From Climacteris rufus (Eukaryota; Chordata; Aves; Passeriformes; Climacteridae): DNA of 64,000 nt. The stretch spans positions 407,263 to 471,262 of the forward strand of contig VZRZ01002224.1 in the NCBI GenBank assembly GCA_013398175.1, given 5' to 3'. The stretch's first letter is position 1. Each line of letters starts with the position of its first letter. Below the pieces are notes generated by a model. The model was not told the origin of the DNA and did no database searches. It was given only the letters and a program-made list of their open reading frames with translations. Made by a program: the position numbers and the translations under genes. Below are positions 12,901-24,995 of the stretch, in pieces.

Positions 12901-14614
12901 TGCCATGCCCACCACGGGGGTGGGGAAGGGAAGCTGAGGCATGGGAGGATCTTTGTGGGATGTCCTGTCCCATCGAGCAGCCTGCATCCTGTGTATGTGT
13001 GTCACTCCCTGTGCCCTGTCCCTCTGCATGAATCACAGCTGGAAGAATGTTTTCCTGGGCTGTGTCAAGGCTCCCACTGGAGCTGGGACTCATCCTTTCT
13101 GCTGTGGAGAGAGGTGGATCCTTTCCATGCATAGGATGTGCGAAGGTAGCCTGGAGGAGTCCAGTTGGAACGGGATGGCTTCATCCCAGCTGCTATCCAT
13201 GTGATAAGGAACAGTCCCATCCCTGAAAACCAGCAGTTTAAATAGACCAGCAGGAAGGATTATGCTTCCCCTCCAGCAGGCTTTTAACATGGTTTTTCTC
13301 ACCTTGGATGTCAGAACTAGGAATAGATTTTTGGTAGCCTCAGTCTCCTCCTGCCTCAGTGCTGCAGGCTTGTACCTCCCTTCCAAAGGGTCTGGATCCC
13401 AGTGCACTGCAAATAGGAACTTGAAGGCTGTATGGATGTGCCAGATCCCCAGAATTACAGTCCTCATGGTGAGAACAGCTTGGCATGTGCTGGCTCTGAA
13501 GGGTCTGTGCCTCATCCTGGCCGAGGGGAGCTGGCACAGGCACTGGGAAGGGTCAGGTGTTGGGGTGTTGGACAACCAGTGTAGTTAAGGTGTATTAAAT
13601 GAGTTCTTCACCTTTCTCACCCATTTTCTGTGTGTGTTAACTCCTGTGCTGGTGGCATCCTTCACTGCTGACCTTCCTCCTCTGGGGCCTTCAGGAAAGG
13701 AGAGGGGGTGATCCTCCAAGTGACATTCCCTGCATCCACAGGGGAACAGGCTGCATCCTGTGGTAGCCCAGCTTTTCTGAGTCAGGTAAGGGCTTTGGTG
13801 GCTCAGCAGCAGGGGAATAGCCAGGTGGAAGTATTTCACTTCTAAAAAAAGTCCTCGATCTTTTTTTACCCTCCTTTGCCCAACCTTGCCAGTCCCATCT
13901 CCCTGAAGGGAGCCAAGAGCTGCTGACAGTAAGAGGAAGTCTCTGTCTGAAGCCTATAATTATCCTGTCTGCCTTCCCAGAAAAGGCCAGTTGGGGAGCG
14001 AGTGTGCTCCTGTTCCCCGGACCAGCCCTGCCTTCTCCTGCCTCCCCAGTTACTGCTTAATGGACTTTTTATGATGATAAGACGACTGGGTTGGGGAGAA
14101 GTTATTGACGGGGAAATGGAATATAATTCACTCCCTGTTTGTTTGTTCTGTCAGAAAACCCTCATTTTAATTTTATTTGTGAGTCACTGAGAAACAGCCC
14201 TCAGAAAGAAAGAGTGCAAAACTGTCAGTAAAACCCTGCATTTCCTGGGGACCAGAGTCTGCAGGACCTCTCCAAGGGGTGTCCTCAGTCCTGTGGAGTG
14301 CCTCTGCAGAGAGTCCTCCCCAGTCCTTCTCCCAGTTTGCACCTTTCACGCTTGTCCTGAAGAAAAATGTAAATTCTGGAGCTGTCTTTCTTGCCTCTAC
14401 CCCTCTCTCAAGCTCCCCCGCTCCCTAATGCCAATGCTTTGGAATACGGACCCATTCCAAACAGCACATTCTTGCTCCCCACTCTCCATCTGTCTCAAAT
14501 TTGGCTGCTCTCTCCTATTTTCATCTGCTCTGTGGTTTGTCTCCTCCATCTAATCTTCACTTCCTTGCTCTGGCTCTGAACACCTCCCTGCTCTCCAGCT
14601 TGCTTCAGTTCTCT

Positions 14615-14720
14615 TGCACAGAATCTTGGAATATCCTGACTTGGAAGGGGCCCACAAGGATCATCAAAGTCCAACTTCTGGCCCTGCACAGGTCAGCCCC
14701 AAGAATCCCACCATGTGCCA
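14615..14720 (-). mobile_element. CR1 LINE 3'-end fragment, minus strand
   Basis: CACAGAATCTTGGAATAT is followed by TTGGAAGGGGCCCACAAGGATCATC and then a CCAACTTCTGGCCCTGCACAGG-type stretch. This is the reverse complement of the avian CR1 3' terminus, which ends in an ATTCT-rich tail. The copy is 5'-truncated and diverged. Confidence 0.75.
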
Positions 14721-15239
14721 TTTGCCCTGCTGATCTCAGGGAGCCCATCAGCAGTTGTGGAAAAGGGAGATGGAGTTTCACTAGGCCAGCAGAAAGCTCC
14801 AGCCCAGAAACCAAAGGAAAGAGGCAGGAGGAAGAGGAGGAGAGGAGGGGGGTTTAATCCTGTGCACAGCAGTGGGAAGGCCATCAGATTCCTTCCTGGT
14901 TACTCTGGAAATTAGCAGGAGGTGAGAAATAACAGGGAGAGTTGTCTCATTCCACCTGACTTGTCTTGGTTATTGAAAAATTCCAAAAGCTTTTGCCTGG
15001 CTTTCAATGTTTATCTTCTTCCCCCAAGAAGCACCTGTTGGGGAAGGTCTCTGAGTTCTCTCTAGTGGTGTTTTTGTGGTTATTTTGTTTGCATTTCAGT
15101 CTTCCGAGGCTGCAGCTGTGTTTGGTACCACCCGGGGTGCTGAGTGTCAAGCAGGTCTGTTCCCAGACCATCCCTTGCTGCAAACTGCGTGTGGTGTCTA
15201 GACCAGGACAGACAGGCAGGTGTGAGAGATGAGGTTGTC

Positions 15240-15900
15240 ACCTCCCCGCTACGTGTGCCAGCCGGGGGTGCGGGAAGGGCGAGCGCCCAAGGTCGGCCGA
15301 GTTTGCACCAGAGCCAGGGACCTGAATCCCAATTATGGGAATGATCTGGAGCCTGGAAAAGCACAGTGGGCTGGGCAGCTCAAGGCAAAATAACATCGAC
15401 CATGAGTGGCTTGGTGGTCTCATCTTCAATCTTTGTTCTCCAAGGTGGAGGTGCACGCGTGTGCGTGTATGCACAAAAAGGTGAATTTCCTTCTGCTGGC
15501 TGCTTTTGAGGGAGGAGGAGGCTGTCACTGCCTCTCCTGGGCAGGGCCACGCTGCCGGGGGAGCTCCGTGGGGAGCGTGGGGCCCGGCGCACAGGGCGTT
15601 TGCTGGGGGGCACACGGGAGCCGTGGGCAGAAGGGCAGCGGTACCCGTGTGGAGGAAAGCTCCTAAAGCGGCCACGGCAGGAGAATGGCCTTCCTGCTGA
15701 GCCCTTGCTGCTGCCTCGGCCTCCCTGGCCCCCTGGGGCCCTTCCCTGCCCTCTGGGGTGCCCTGCAGAGCCTGCTCCCTCCCGGCTGGGGCGGTGCGGG
15801 TTGCTGGCCGCCGAGGAGGAGCTGCAGCTCTGTGTGGGCCGGCGGGCCGGCGCGTGGGCTTCCACAGAGCTGCCAGCGGGCAGGGGGGCTCCGAGAACGG
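15240..15900. other. GC- and CpG-rich patch in intron 1
   Basis: Two CpG-rich spots, near 15245-15300 and 15540-15880, contain clusters such as GGCCGGCGGGCCGGCGCG. They stand out from the surrounding intron. This could be an intronic CpG island, perhaps an internal promoter or enhancer, or simply local GC bias. Long stop-free frames cross it on both strands, as expected from the composition. No exon is recognised. Confidence 0.4.
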
Positions 15901-17270
15901 CAAAAAGCCTTCTAAAACACAGGTTTTGTGGCTGGCTTTCCTTTGTCTCTGTGCATTGCTGCCGCTGTGGGCGAGGGGCCCTTTCAGGCAGGCTCCTGCT
16001 GCTCTGTGCTGAGGCCAGATGGAAGAACAAGTGGGTTTGTCTTTATTTGCAGCCCATTGTTGAGGTGCTTTCCTGGGGGTGGCAGGAGCAGGGGGCAGAA
16101 GGTGAGGGGGGTGTGAAGCACAGAGGTGAGTTTTGTCATCTAAAATCAGCACCAGGTCCCTGGAGTGGGGCTGGAGATGAGGGGAGAGAACTGGAATGGG
16201 GGAGGATGCAGAGGTACAGAGGCACCTCAGCAGCCCCCTCAGGGAGGGCCTGGGGGCAGAGGCACAGCATCGCACCCACTGGGGCAAACACACGGTGATG
16301 TGGTCAGGGACCATCCTCCGGCCTTTTCTTTGACGCCTGTGGGGCCAGACCGTGCAGAGTGAGTGGCAGTGGGCATGTCCCCGTCTGTGTGGGGGCAGCT
16401 TTCTGCCTTGGGCTGCCCCAAGGCTGGCAGGGGAGCGCAGGAGGGAGCAGCGGCCTTGTGTGTGGTAGGAGAAAGCTGCTGCTGCCCTGTGCTGTGTCAG
16501 TGAGGCTCTGTTCTCCCCGAGCTCCCAGTGCCTCCATAACCCCCTGGCTCTGGCCAGGCTTAGGGAGGGCAGGACAGAGGATGGGGCCCGGCCATACCCA
16601 GCTTTTTCTTCTTCTCCCCCCACTCCCATCAGCTGTCAGCTCAGATATGTGAAGCTCATTTGTTCTCCTGCCTCTCCCACCCCTCAAACCACGTCTGGGT
16701 TCTCCATCCCTTTCTCTGTCTCTGCCTTGTGATGTTTCAGACAGGCATATGGTGGCCGGCCTGTCTCCCTGGCTGCTCGTCCATCACCTCCTATTCACCA
16801 TGGCAGCCCTTCCCGAGGGACATTTGGGTTCAAAGGCTGAAATGTCCCTCCTTTTCCCCACTCCTACATCTCTCCAGCTTCCCTGCTGTAAAGCTGCTCA
16901 GCCTCTTGTGTCATCTGTGTATCGTTAGCAGGGAGATGTTGGGGTGGTTTTTACATGACTGTGTTCGAGGAACTTTTCCTGCTTTGGTGTCACATGAAGG
17001 AGGAGAGGGGAGAGGAGGCAGCAGCATCTTCCTCTGGTGAGGAACTGCCTCAGTGTGCAGCCCTCACACGTGGGCTGGGGGTGAGTAGGAGACCCCCACC
17101 CTTCTCACCCAGCAGCTTCTCCCCAAGGTCTGGGTTAGAATCCCCAAATCCCCGCAGCAGTGCACATCGTGTCCGTGCGGAGCTGCGCTGCCCGCGGCTC
17201 TCCAGGCCTCTCCACACAGGGAGATCCATGTGCGGGTCAGGGGTGGCCAGAGCAAGGCCAGGGATGGACA

Positions 17271-17435
17271 CTGTGCCCAGGGACACGGGAGGGGTCAGGC
17301 TGTGCCCGCTGTGCCCAGGGACACGGGAGGGGTCAGGCTGTGCCCGCTGTGCCCAGGGACACGGGATGGGCCAGGCTGTGCCCGCTGTGCCCAGGGACAC
17401 GGGAGGGGTCAGGCTGTGCCCGCTGTGCCCAGGGC
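17271..17435. repeat. 38-bp minisatellite, about 4 copies
   Basis: Each unit reads TGTGCCCAGGGACACGGGAG followed by GGGTCAGGCTGTGCCCGC. Four copies are almost identical; one carries GGATGGGCC in place of GGAGGGGTC. It lies in intron 1 and creates spurious open frames on both strands. Confidence 0.92.
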
Positions 17436-20087
17436 TGGGGCTGCAGGGCAGCTCTGTCCCCCTGCAGCCGTGGCAGCGCTCCAGCTGCGCTCTTGTTGCT
17501 TTTGGGAAGAGCGGGGGCAGTGGGCAGCATTGAAAGCTTCGGTTTGACTTGATGGCTTTCCATTAAGCTGTAGAGGAGGATCACAGGTACACAGCAGCCA
17601 TCCGGTCTTTTCAACCTTCCCTCTGGAGACCCAGACCCCGCAGGAAGCCTCTTGTAGTAGGAAAATTCTTTTAAGCTCCAGATTTTTCCATTCCTGTTTT
17701 GATACCACACAAAAAATAGGCTTTGCTACTTTGCAAGCAGATAAAGGGGAAAAAATATCTCTGTGACCACTGGAGTGATGGAAGTCAGACTCAGCCTTTC
17801 CAAACCTGACTGGTTTTCAGCTATGCATGAGGGAAGGTTGGTGAAGTGATATAAAGTCCCCTGGATTGTGAGTATGTTGTCTGGAAAATGTGTTTCTTTG
17901 ATTTTTATTTATATATTTAAAACCACGGTCCTGCAGCCTTGGCAAACGAGGGGAGACACCCCAGGCCCTGTGAGGGGGCTGACAGTGTTTCACATGGCAC
18001 CTTGTCCCTGCTTTGGGAGGCTTCCAGAGCCGTTTGCAGAGCTGGAGGCTGAGCTGCAGCCGTGTGTTTCCCTTCAAGCTGGACCTGGCACAGCAGAGCT
18101 CTGGCAGTCCCACCCAGCACGGGGGATTGGCTCCAGCTTTGGCTCGGCAGCACCTTGGATCACCAGCACCTTGCCTGTGATAGCAGTGGCTCTCTCCTCC
18201 CAGAGGGAAGAGGGTTGCTTGGTGCTCGGCGTGGGCTGGTGACGAGTGCTGCGGTGACTGGGGGTGCAGAGGTGGAGAGCACAAGGGGGGAGGAATCAAA
18301 TCTGCAGCTCAGAGGCTTGGGCAATTTTAAAATCAACAATTTAGCTCTGATTTTCACCCATTTTCCAAAGGAGTAGTAACATCTGAAAGGTTGTCTGGTA
18401 GGGATTTTTGTTTGGCTCCTCGTGGCTCGCTGTCTGATGGTGAGTGCCTCCCAGGGAACTGCAGGGAGCTCAGGAACAGCCCCGTTCACAGACAGTTCAG
18501 CCTCCCCAGCCCCACACACTGAGGCAGCACAGGACCTCAGAAAGGGATGCTGGGCAATGACTCCACATTCACTGGCTTTTGGAGCACCATGCCTTTCTTC
18601 TGGATGGAAATAGAACCTTGTTTTTCTCCCTGGCTGAGCTCTCATCATACTGCCTGCACCATTTAAATGTATACGTGACATTAAGGTTTATTAGGGGCTT
18701 TTATTTTAGGAAATGAACTTGCATCAATAAAGTGTTCTTAAAAGCCCTGGATGTTTTTAGCTGTACCTTCAGAATTGACTTCTGCAAACTCTTCAGATAT
18801 CGAGCGGAGGTGAAGGAAAGAAGGAAGACAGGCAGAGTGAGCATTTCTATTTTAGCCTGAAGCAAAGTTTGGGTTTTACCTTTCTCAGATGGAAGACAGA
18901 TCCCCCAGTGCCAGTTCCTCCGGTGGGACTTGCTTGATAACCTTTAGCTGTAACATTGCAAAGATGACTGTGACCTCTAAATATAGATTTGGATATTTAT
19001 AAATGCAGTGCTTTGTACACACAGCATTCGGTGGGACGTAAACAGCTCCAGCAAATTGTATTTACCTCCAGCATGGAAACAAATGCTTGATTGCATCACA
19101 TGAGCTTGCTCAGTGCCTTTTATTTATATACTGCTGGCCACGCCAGGCAGGGAAGGGGAGAAGGCTTCCTTTTGTCTTTCGACCCCTAAAAGACCCTGGG
19201 GACTTCTCTCCAGCTGCCATTTGCCCTCCTGTCGAGCCCTGTGGGAGGCTGTTTGCTCCTTCTTTTATAGACTCTCGAGTATGTACAGATAAATACACAC
19301 ATTTCAGAGTCACGTGCTCTGCTTTTCTCAAGAAAACAGACGGCAACTTTATGATCTGAGTGATTTTATTTGAACACAGCTGTGGCCTTGTGATTTAAAT
19401 ATTTCAATAAATTTTAAACTAACTAGATGAGAGGAAACTGTGCAAGGAAGACAGGTTAGAGCATGGAAGGAGGATTCCCAGAGGGTGGAGGCAGTATGGG
19501 CTCTGCACAAACGCTCCTGGCCTTGCTTTCCTCTCATGAGCAGCCCCTTGACACCTCCTGGGTCAGAAAGGCCATCCCAGAGTCCTCCCATCCTCCACAC
19601 CCTCTGTGTGCCAAGTCCTGCTCCATCTGTATCGTGGTCCTTCTCCCACCTTCTCCCCTTCCTTGCCTGTATTCCTATAAACCTCCCCATTCCTTGGTGT
19701 TTTGGTCATCTCCAAGGAGCTGGGAAGTGCAATTCAGTGTTTCTAAGTGTTGTTTTCAGCTCTACCAGCTCTTGGTGATGCTCATTAAATGGGTTTTGCA
19801 AGGGCAATTTCCCCTGTACAAAACAATTTAAAAGTCCACTTTTCAGGAGTAAAAGAGGCTTTGCAACATTCAGATCTCTTTGTAGGATCAGGCCCTTAAT
19901 CATTTTCTGCTGGAGCTACTTCATATGTAAAGTGGAGGTAAAGGCTGTTCTGAAAAAGGCCAAGAGGTTTAATTTCAACTGGGATCATTAAGAATAGCAG
20001 CAACAATGCTACTATTAATTGCAAACCATGTTTATTAGAGTTTATCTTTCTGTCTGTCAATGATGACATTTTGGTTTTTTCCTAAAG

Positions 20088-20233
20088 GTCCCCCTGTGTT
20101 CATTAAAAAGCCTGTGGACCAAATTGGAGTGTCAGGAGGGGTGGCCTCCTTCGTGTGCCAAGCCACTGGAGACCCAAAGCCAAGGGTCACCTGGAACAAG
20201 AAAGGGAAGAAAGTGAACTCTCAGAGGTTTGAG
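20088..20233 (+). CDS. PTPRS: PTPRS Ig1 domain, first exon (codons 30-78)
   Basis: Acceptor CCTAAAG and donor GTAAGA enclose 146 nt: two bases complete Ser30, then 48 codons end at phase 0. The peptide starts SPPVFIKKPVDQIGVSGG and contains the first Ig cysteine (C53, in FVCQATGDPKP), the core Trp (W65) and the lysine loop NKKGKK. By my count the lysines are K67, K68, K70 and K71, the positions reported for glycosaminoglycan binding in PTPRS. All four are present, so the proteoglycan-binding surface is intact. The domain is completed by the next exon. Confidence 0.96.
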
Positions 20234-21168
20234 GTAAGAGATGTCCTTGAAATCTGGTGTCTGTGTGAAGAGAGAGACAGACACAAAGCAGCCCTCCTCC
20301 TCTTTGGCCATTCTCAGACCTGATAATAAAGGGAAATTTGGAAGGGGAGGAGTTTTAACAGCAGGAGGAGTGAAATGCAAGCTCTTGGCTATGTCAACAG
20401 CTGGGTTTGTTCCAAAGCAAGAGAGAACTTGGCTCAATTGTGTTATTGAAGATTTTTTATTTTGTTTTGTTGGGTTTTTTTCCTTCCTGGGATATAATAT
20501 AACTTCCTCCTTTCCTAAGAAACCCCAACTAAGCTGGTGGTACTTCAGCTCTGTGAATGTACCTTTCATACCCATCCCCGGCTCAGTATTTTAATCCTGG
20601 GACAGTCTGGAGTAAACATTGCAGTTGTTGGCAACCAGACCCAAGCAATTGGCATTGTTTAGATAGAAATGAGAGCAGAGGAACAAGGACTGAGAGGTCA
20701 TCCTGTGGAATTTGCTGTGGGATTCAGCCCTGCCAGGCAGCTGTGTGCTGAGGGAGCTTTGTGGTGTCAGCTGGCCCTGCAGATGGAGGAACAAGGCAGG
20801 GGTTCATTTTTATTTTGTTTTCCTTTGGTCCGTTTCCTCCTCCTCCATCCCAGTTGTGCTCTGAACACCCACCCCACACCCTGTCACTGCAGCTTGTCCT
20901 TTCAGAGCCTTTGAGAGGCCCACTTTGGGAGGGCTTGGTGGGTCAGTGGTCAGTGGCAGTGTTTGGCTGGGACAGCTGTGTCACCGTGAGCTGAGTGGAG
21001 AGCCCAGCTGACCGGGCTGGTTCCGTGGGGGGCTGTGGGGCACTGCTGGAGGGTGTTTGCAGGGGGTGTGTGCCTGTGTCTGGGGTCTCTCTACAATCAG
21101 GAATGAAGCTCCAGCTTGGAACCCAAGGAGGCTTCTGATGTGTGTGTGTGTCTCCCTCTGCCCCCCAG
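20234..21168 (+). other. PTPRS: PTPRS intron 2 (935 bp)
   Basis: Bounded by GTAAGA and CTGCCCCCCAG. It contains a short TG run just before the acceptor (about 21138-21150). I see no other feature in it. Confidence 0.85.
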
Positions 21169-21310
21169 ACCATAGAGTTTGATGAAAGTGCAGGTGCTGT
21201 TCTGAGGATCCAGCCCCTGCGGACGCCGCGCGACGAGAACATTTACGAGTGCGTTGCTCAGAACCCTCATGGGGAGGTCACTGTCCACGCCAAGCTCACC
21301 GTCCTCCGAG
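21169..21310 (+). CDS. PTPRS: PTPRS Ig1 domain, second exon (codons 79-125)
   Basis: This exon has 142 nt: 47 codons plus one base (phase 1 end), flanked by CCCCCCAG and GTAAAG. It begins TIEFDESAGAVLRIQPLRTP, the segment that best separates sigma from delta and LAR, and holds the second Ig1 cysteine (C106, in YECVAQN). R96 and R99 lie next to the lysine loop in this fold and help glycosaminoglycan binding in the family. The residues NPHGEV differ from the mammalian NSVGEI and agree with my memory of chicken. Codon 126 is G|AG, Glu. Confidence 0.96.
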
Positions 21311-21504
21311 GTAAAGAACCTGACCAGTGCCACAGGGGAAGGGGCCCTGCAGCTTCTGCCTCCCCTCAGCTGGGTGGGAAGGCTGGTAAAAGTCCATGGC
21401 TAAGGCACAAAGTTCTCCTGGGCTGGGTTGGGTTTGTTCTGACCTGTCAGATCTGTTTGCTGTTCTAACATCAGAGAGACATAAAACTGCTGTGTAAGAA
21501 ACTG

Positions 21505-21583
21505 GACCAGTTCAGGAGGTTTGACTGGATGATGTGCTGAGGTTGCTTCCAGCCTGAATTATCCTATGGCTCTTATGATCTTC
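21505..21583 (+). mobile_element. CR1 LINE 3'-end fragment, plus strand
   Basis: GGTTTGACTGGATGATGTGC, then CTTCCAGCCTGAATTATCC and an ATGATC end, match the pattern of the avian CR1 3' terminus (GACTGGATGA, CTTCCAACC, ATTCTATG-type tail). The copy is short and diverged. Confidence 0.65.
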
Positions 21584-22983
21584 CTCCCCTCCAAAAATTC
21601 CTTCCCCAGGTTTAGGAGCAGCACCAGAAGCTCCCCGTTATACACACAGAAACGTGGCACCAGGAAAACCTTCACTGAGGAATCACTCAGTGGGCTGGGG
21701 TTAAAGGGATTGTGGATCTGCTTGGGCTTTCACACAGTTGGTAGCAATGCCAACCTTTTTCCTTGTGCAGGATACCTATTGTGCCTTTCTGGCCTTCTCC
21801 CCTCTTCCAGAGGTCCTTTGCTCCGTGCACTCTCCAAGATAACAGTTCCCTTCTCCATTTTGTTCTGGTTCCTTTTCCCACTTGTCTCTGTTACAGAGGA
21901 TGTTTACATGGATGCCTCCTTCGTGTCATCTGTTTGAAATATGGTTCCTGAACTGGATGTGGGCGAGGGAACAATATGCTGTTCCTCTGGATGCCTCTGG
22001 ATGTTTGCTGTTATTGCCCTGGAGATCCCTAAAATCACTGTGTGAAGCTGAGTGAGGCTGGGTGCTAAAACTGACCCACTTCAGGGTTTAGAACACACAT
22101 CAGTGATGTTCTCTGTTCAAAGCACAGGGCAGTGCAGGTGATCCTGGCAGCAGTGGGGTGGTGGATAACTGGCTGAGAGCTCCCGAGGGTCTTTAGCTTG
22201 GCTGTGGATGAAGCCATGGGTGTTAGAGTAGCACTGGCAGTAAAAGCCCTTCTCTCTGCAGTGAACATGCCTAACAACAATTTTAGGAGCTCCAGGCAGC
22301 GTGTGAGCCCCCCAGGGCCAAAGGGTAGCTCTGCCTGTTGGCCAGCTGCTTTTCCTTCAGCAGCTCCAGCGTTCCCTCCAAGAGCAGCTTAAATCCTTTT
22401 GTTTGAGCAGCAGCGAGCACGCCCTTCCTAGGGCAGAGCAAAAGTGCTGTGAGTCCCCAGCGTGCAGCAGGGGATAGAGACCAGGCTGCAAGGGCACGAG
22501 GCAAAGCCCCCACCTCTCTCCTTAGCTGGGAATATCCCTCCTGTGGGCTCTGTGCTGTCAGGATGTTGGCTGCCTTGGAGCGTGGGGCCCGTGGTCCAGT
22601 CATGCCTGACAGATTTGTGTAGGTGCACTGAGATCTCTGTGCAGCTCCTATGCCTGGCATGGCATTTAACCTTCTGTTGGAGGAACGTGGTGGGATGGAT
22701 CTGTCAGGAGCTTGGAACAGCACAGTGTGACAGGAGTGTGTCTGACTGTGGTTACCCAGAGGGTGGGAGCCTTATTCTTCACACTTATTCCCATGTATTC
22801 CTTTGGAGCTGTGACAGTTTGGGAGAAGGGCCCCTGCCATGGTATTCAGAGTTTGTACCCCTTGAATTTAGCTGCAAGCAGTGGCACAGGAAGGTTGTCC
22901 TGCTGCCCTCACCAGTCCCCTGGACTCTCACAGTGCTGTTAATGCACTGTCCACCCAAAGTGAGCTGTATGGAGTCCTTGTAT

Positions 22984-23310
22984 CACTGAATCATCAGGGT
23001 TGGAGAGACCTCCAAGGTCAGCAAATCCAACATGTGCCCAATCCCCACCTTGTCCCCAGCCCAGAGCACTGAGTGCCACGGCCAGGCCTTCCTTGGACCC
23101 CTCCAGGGATGGGGACTCCAAACCTCCCTGGGCAGCCCCTGCCAATGCTTAACAACCCTTTCCATGAGGAAATTCCTCCTGATGTCCAACCTGAGCCTCT
23201 CCTGGCACAGCCTGAGGCTGTTTCCTGCTCCTGTCTCTGCTTGCCTGGGAGCAGAGCCTGACCCCCACCTGGCCACAGCCTCCTGGCAGGGAGTTGTGGA
23301 GAGTGAAACA
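22984..23310 (-). mobile_element. CR1 LINE fragment, minus strand (longest copy here)
   Basis: It begins CACTGAATCATCAGGGTTGG and continues through GACCTCCAAGGTCA, GATGGGGACTCCA, CCTGGGCAGCC, CAATGCTTAACAACCC, TTCCTCCTGATGTCCAACC and GGCAGGGAGTTGTGGAGAG, in the order expected for a reverse-oriented avian CR1 3' region. About 325 bp are preserved. Open frames across it are remnants or chance. Confidence 0.88.
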
Positions 23311-24763
23311 GGAATGAACTGAGCTCAGGGACTGTCCTGAGGGACCAGGGCTCTTTGTACTTTGTGCAGCCCTTCCTCCTGGGATCAGCATCATCCATGT
23401 CAGCCAGAGACAGCTGACAGCACAGGGGCTGAATCTTCCCACTGCCTGACTAATTCCACCCTTTGCTGATCCCCCCAGAACATTCCAACTGTGTGCTGTG
23501 CTCTCACAGCACCTCTGCTCTCTTTGCCTGGTGGGACCTGGCTTGGAGTCTCTGTTTGTGGCTGTCCTGGAGCAGTGAGGGTACCTGTTCATGGAGCTCA
23601 AGGGAGCAGGAATTCACTGCAGGATGGGCCAAGACGATGTTGAAGAGCATCAAGGAAGCAGAATTTGCAGCATATCCTCCCCTTCCCTGATCAGCTGGAT
23701 TTACTCCATCCTTCATCATTCCTTAGCTCTCACACAGCAGAGTTTGTCTCCTCTTTATCTGCATTTTTAAGTGCTGGGAAAGTTAAAAGCACCAAGCCAA
23801 AGGCACTGATCTGCACAATGACAAAGTGAGCATGTTGGCATCTGTTCCTCTCCTGTTCCTCCCCTCTTTGCACTCACCCACTCTCCTGTTTGTCTTTTCT
23901 CTCCCTCCCTGCTCAGGCTCCTCCTCCTCTCTGTCTCTGCTCTCACTTGCAGAACTGATGCTGAGCATAGAGAGGGGGCTGCTCCACGGCTGCTCCGCAG
24001 CGTAATCATCGATGGGAGCTGTCATTTGCAGAATCTGTTACCTTGGCACACTCTGGAGCATGGAAACCTGGGCCCAGCGGCTGCAAACTGCACGAGGGGC
24101 TCTGGAGTAGCTCTGCAGCCTGTTGCCTGTGCTGTGGTGATCTCAGACATACCTGTGTGTACTTCATGCACCAGCATTGCAGCATTTCCTCAACACCAGT
24201 GCGGTCTTGGAGCAGCAAATAACACAGAAAATATTTCCTCTTTTCAGAAGAGCAAATAATACATTCTTCCCTGCTAGATGCAGCTGCTGAAGGGATGGAG
24301 CATAAACCCCTTTTGCTTATGCACACGATTACTCCTGGATCAGATTCTGATAGAAACCCACATGCCTTCACTTAAAAACAGGAAACTGCAGGGGAGGAAA
24401 CCTCTGGGAGCTTCTGAGAAGCAGAGCTGTGATGGACACTGTTCAACTCACACAGTCCCTTCACACCAGCTCTGCTGGCTTGTTTGTCCTTCCTGCTCTG
24501 CTTCTCCAGGGATCCCAGTTTGCTAGGGCTGTGGAGACTGACTGTTCTTTCCACAGCTGGCTAGACACAGTGCCTGCAAACCTGACTCCTGCGGAGCTCG
24601 AAGAAAAAGAAACAAAGTGGGTTTGGGAAGCATTTTCCAGTTGTTTTTTACTTCAGCTGCTGGGTTGTTTTTTTTTTTGTTATAGCTTAGGCAGGATGGA
24701 AGGTAGTTGGCACAGGCACCCCAGCTCCCAGTTGGTGTAGATTGTCTAAGCTCCCCACTCCCA

Positions 24764-24835
24764 AAAAAGATATCTATATATCTATATCTGTAATCATCTC
24801 TCTATATCTCTGTGTGGATAGAGATAGACAGACAG
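24764..24835. repeat. ATCT/GATA simple repeat
   Basis: Interrupted units of TATCTATATATCTATATC and CTCTATATCTC are followed by GATAGAGATAGACAGACAG. It lies directly upstream of a CR1 fragment. Confidence 0.8.
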
Positions 24836-24837
24836 AG

Positions 24838-24995
24838 CAGCTGTGGCTGCCCCATCCCTGGCAGTGTCCCAGGCCAGGCTGGACAGGGCTTGGAGCACCT
24901 GGCACAGTGGGAGGTGTCCCTGCCCATGGCAGGGGTGGCACTGGGTGGGCTTTGAGGTCCCTTCCCACCCAGACCCTTCTGGGATTCTCTCTGTA
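24838..24995 (+). mobile_element. CR1 LINE 3'-end fragment, plus strand
   Basis: It contains GCTGTGGCTGCCCC, GGCCAGGCTGGACAGGGCTT, GGTGTCCCTGCCCATGGCAG and TTGAGGTCCCTTCCCACCC, then a TTCTGGGATTC end. These are hallmarks of the avian CR1 3' region in sense orientation. Confidence 0.88.

Larger units (their letters stand above)
3626..20087 (+). other. PTPRS: PTPRS intron 1 (about 16.5 kb)
   Basis: Bounded by GTGAGT and CCTAAAG. It holds a CpG-dense spot at 4316-4400, a pyrimidine run at 8622-8658, a 51-bp tandem duplication at 9800-9901, a CR1 remnant near 14615-14720, a GC/CpG-rich patch at 15240-15900 and a 38-bp minisatellite at 17271-17435. Several AT-rich blocks without repeat character (about 6270-6610, 7070-7440, 10200-10680, 18640-19060 and 19360-20060) contain TAAT-type homeodomain cores and look like possible conserved non-coding elements; this cannot be tested here. 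I found no convincing coding exon. Confidence 0.8.

Noticed and set aside
15238..16629. 463-codon open frame on the minus strand
   Set aside because: It lies in a GC- and CpG-rich patch where stops are rare, competing frames on the + strand are also open, and the peptide shows no domain or signal I can recognise.
9800..17435. Regularly spaced repeats as a possible CRISPR array
   Set aside because: The repeats are head-to-tail minisatellites without unique spacers, in a vertebrate intron.
22984..23310. Open frames on both strands suggesting a small gene
   Set aside because: The segment is a CR1 fragment; similar short peptides recur at the other CR1 copies.
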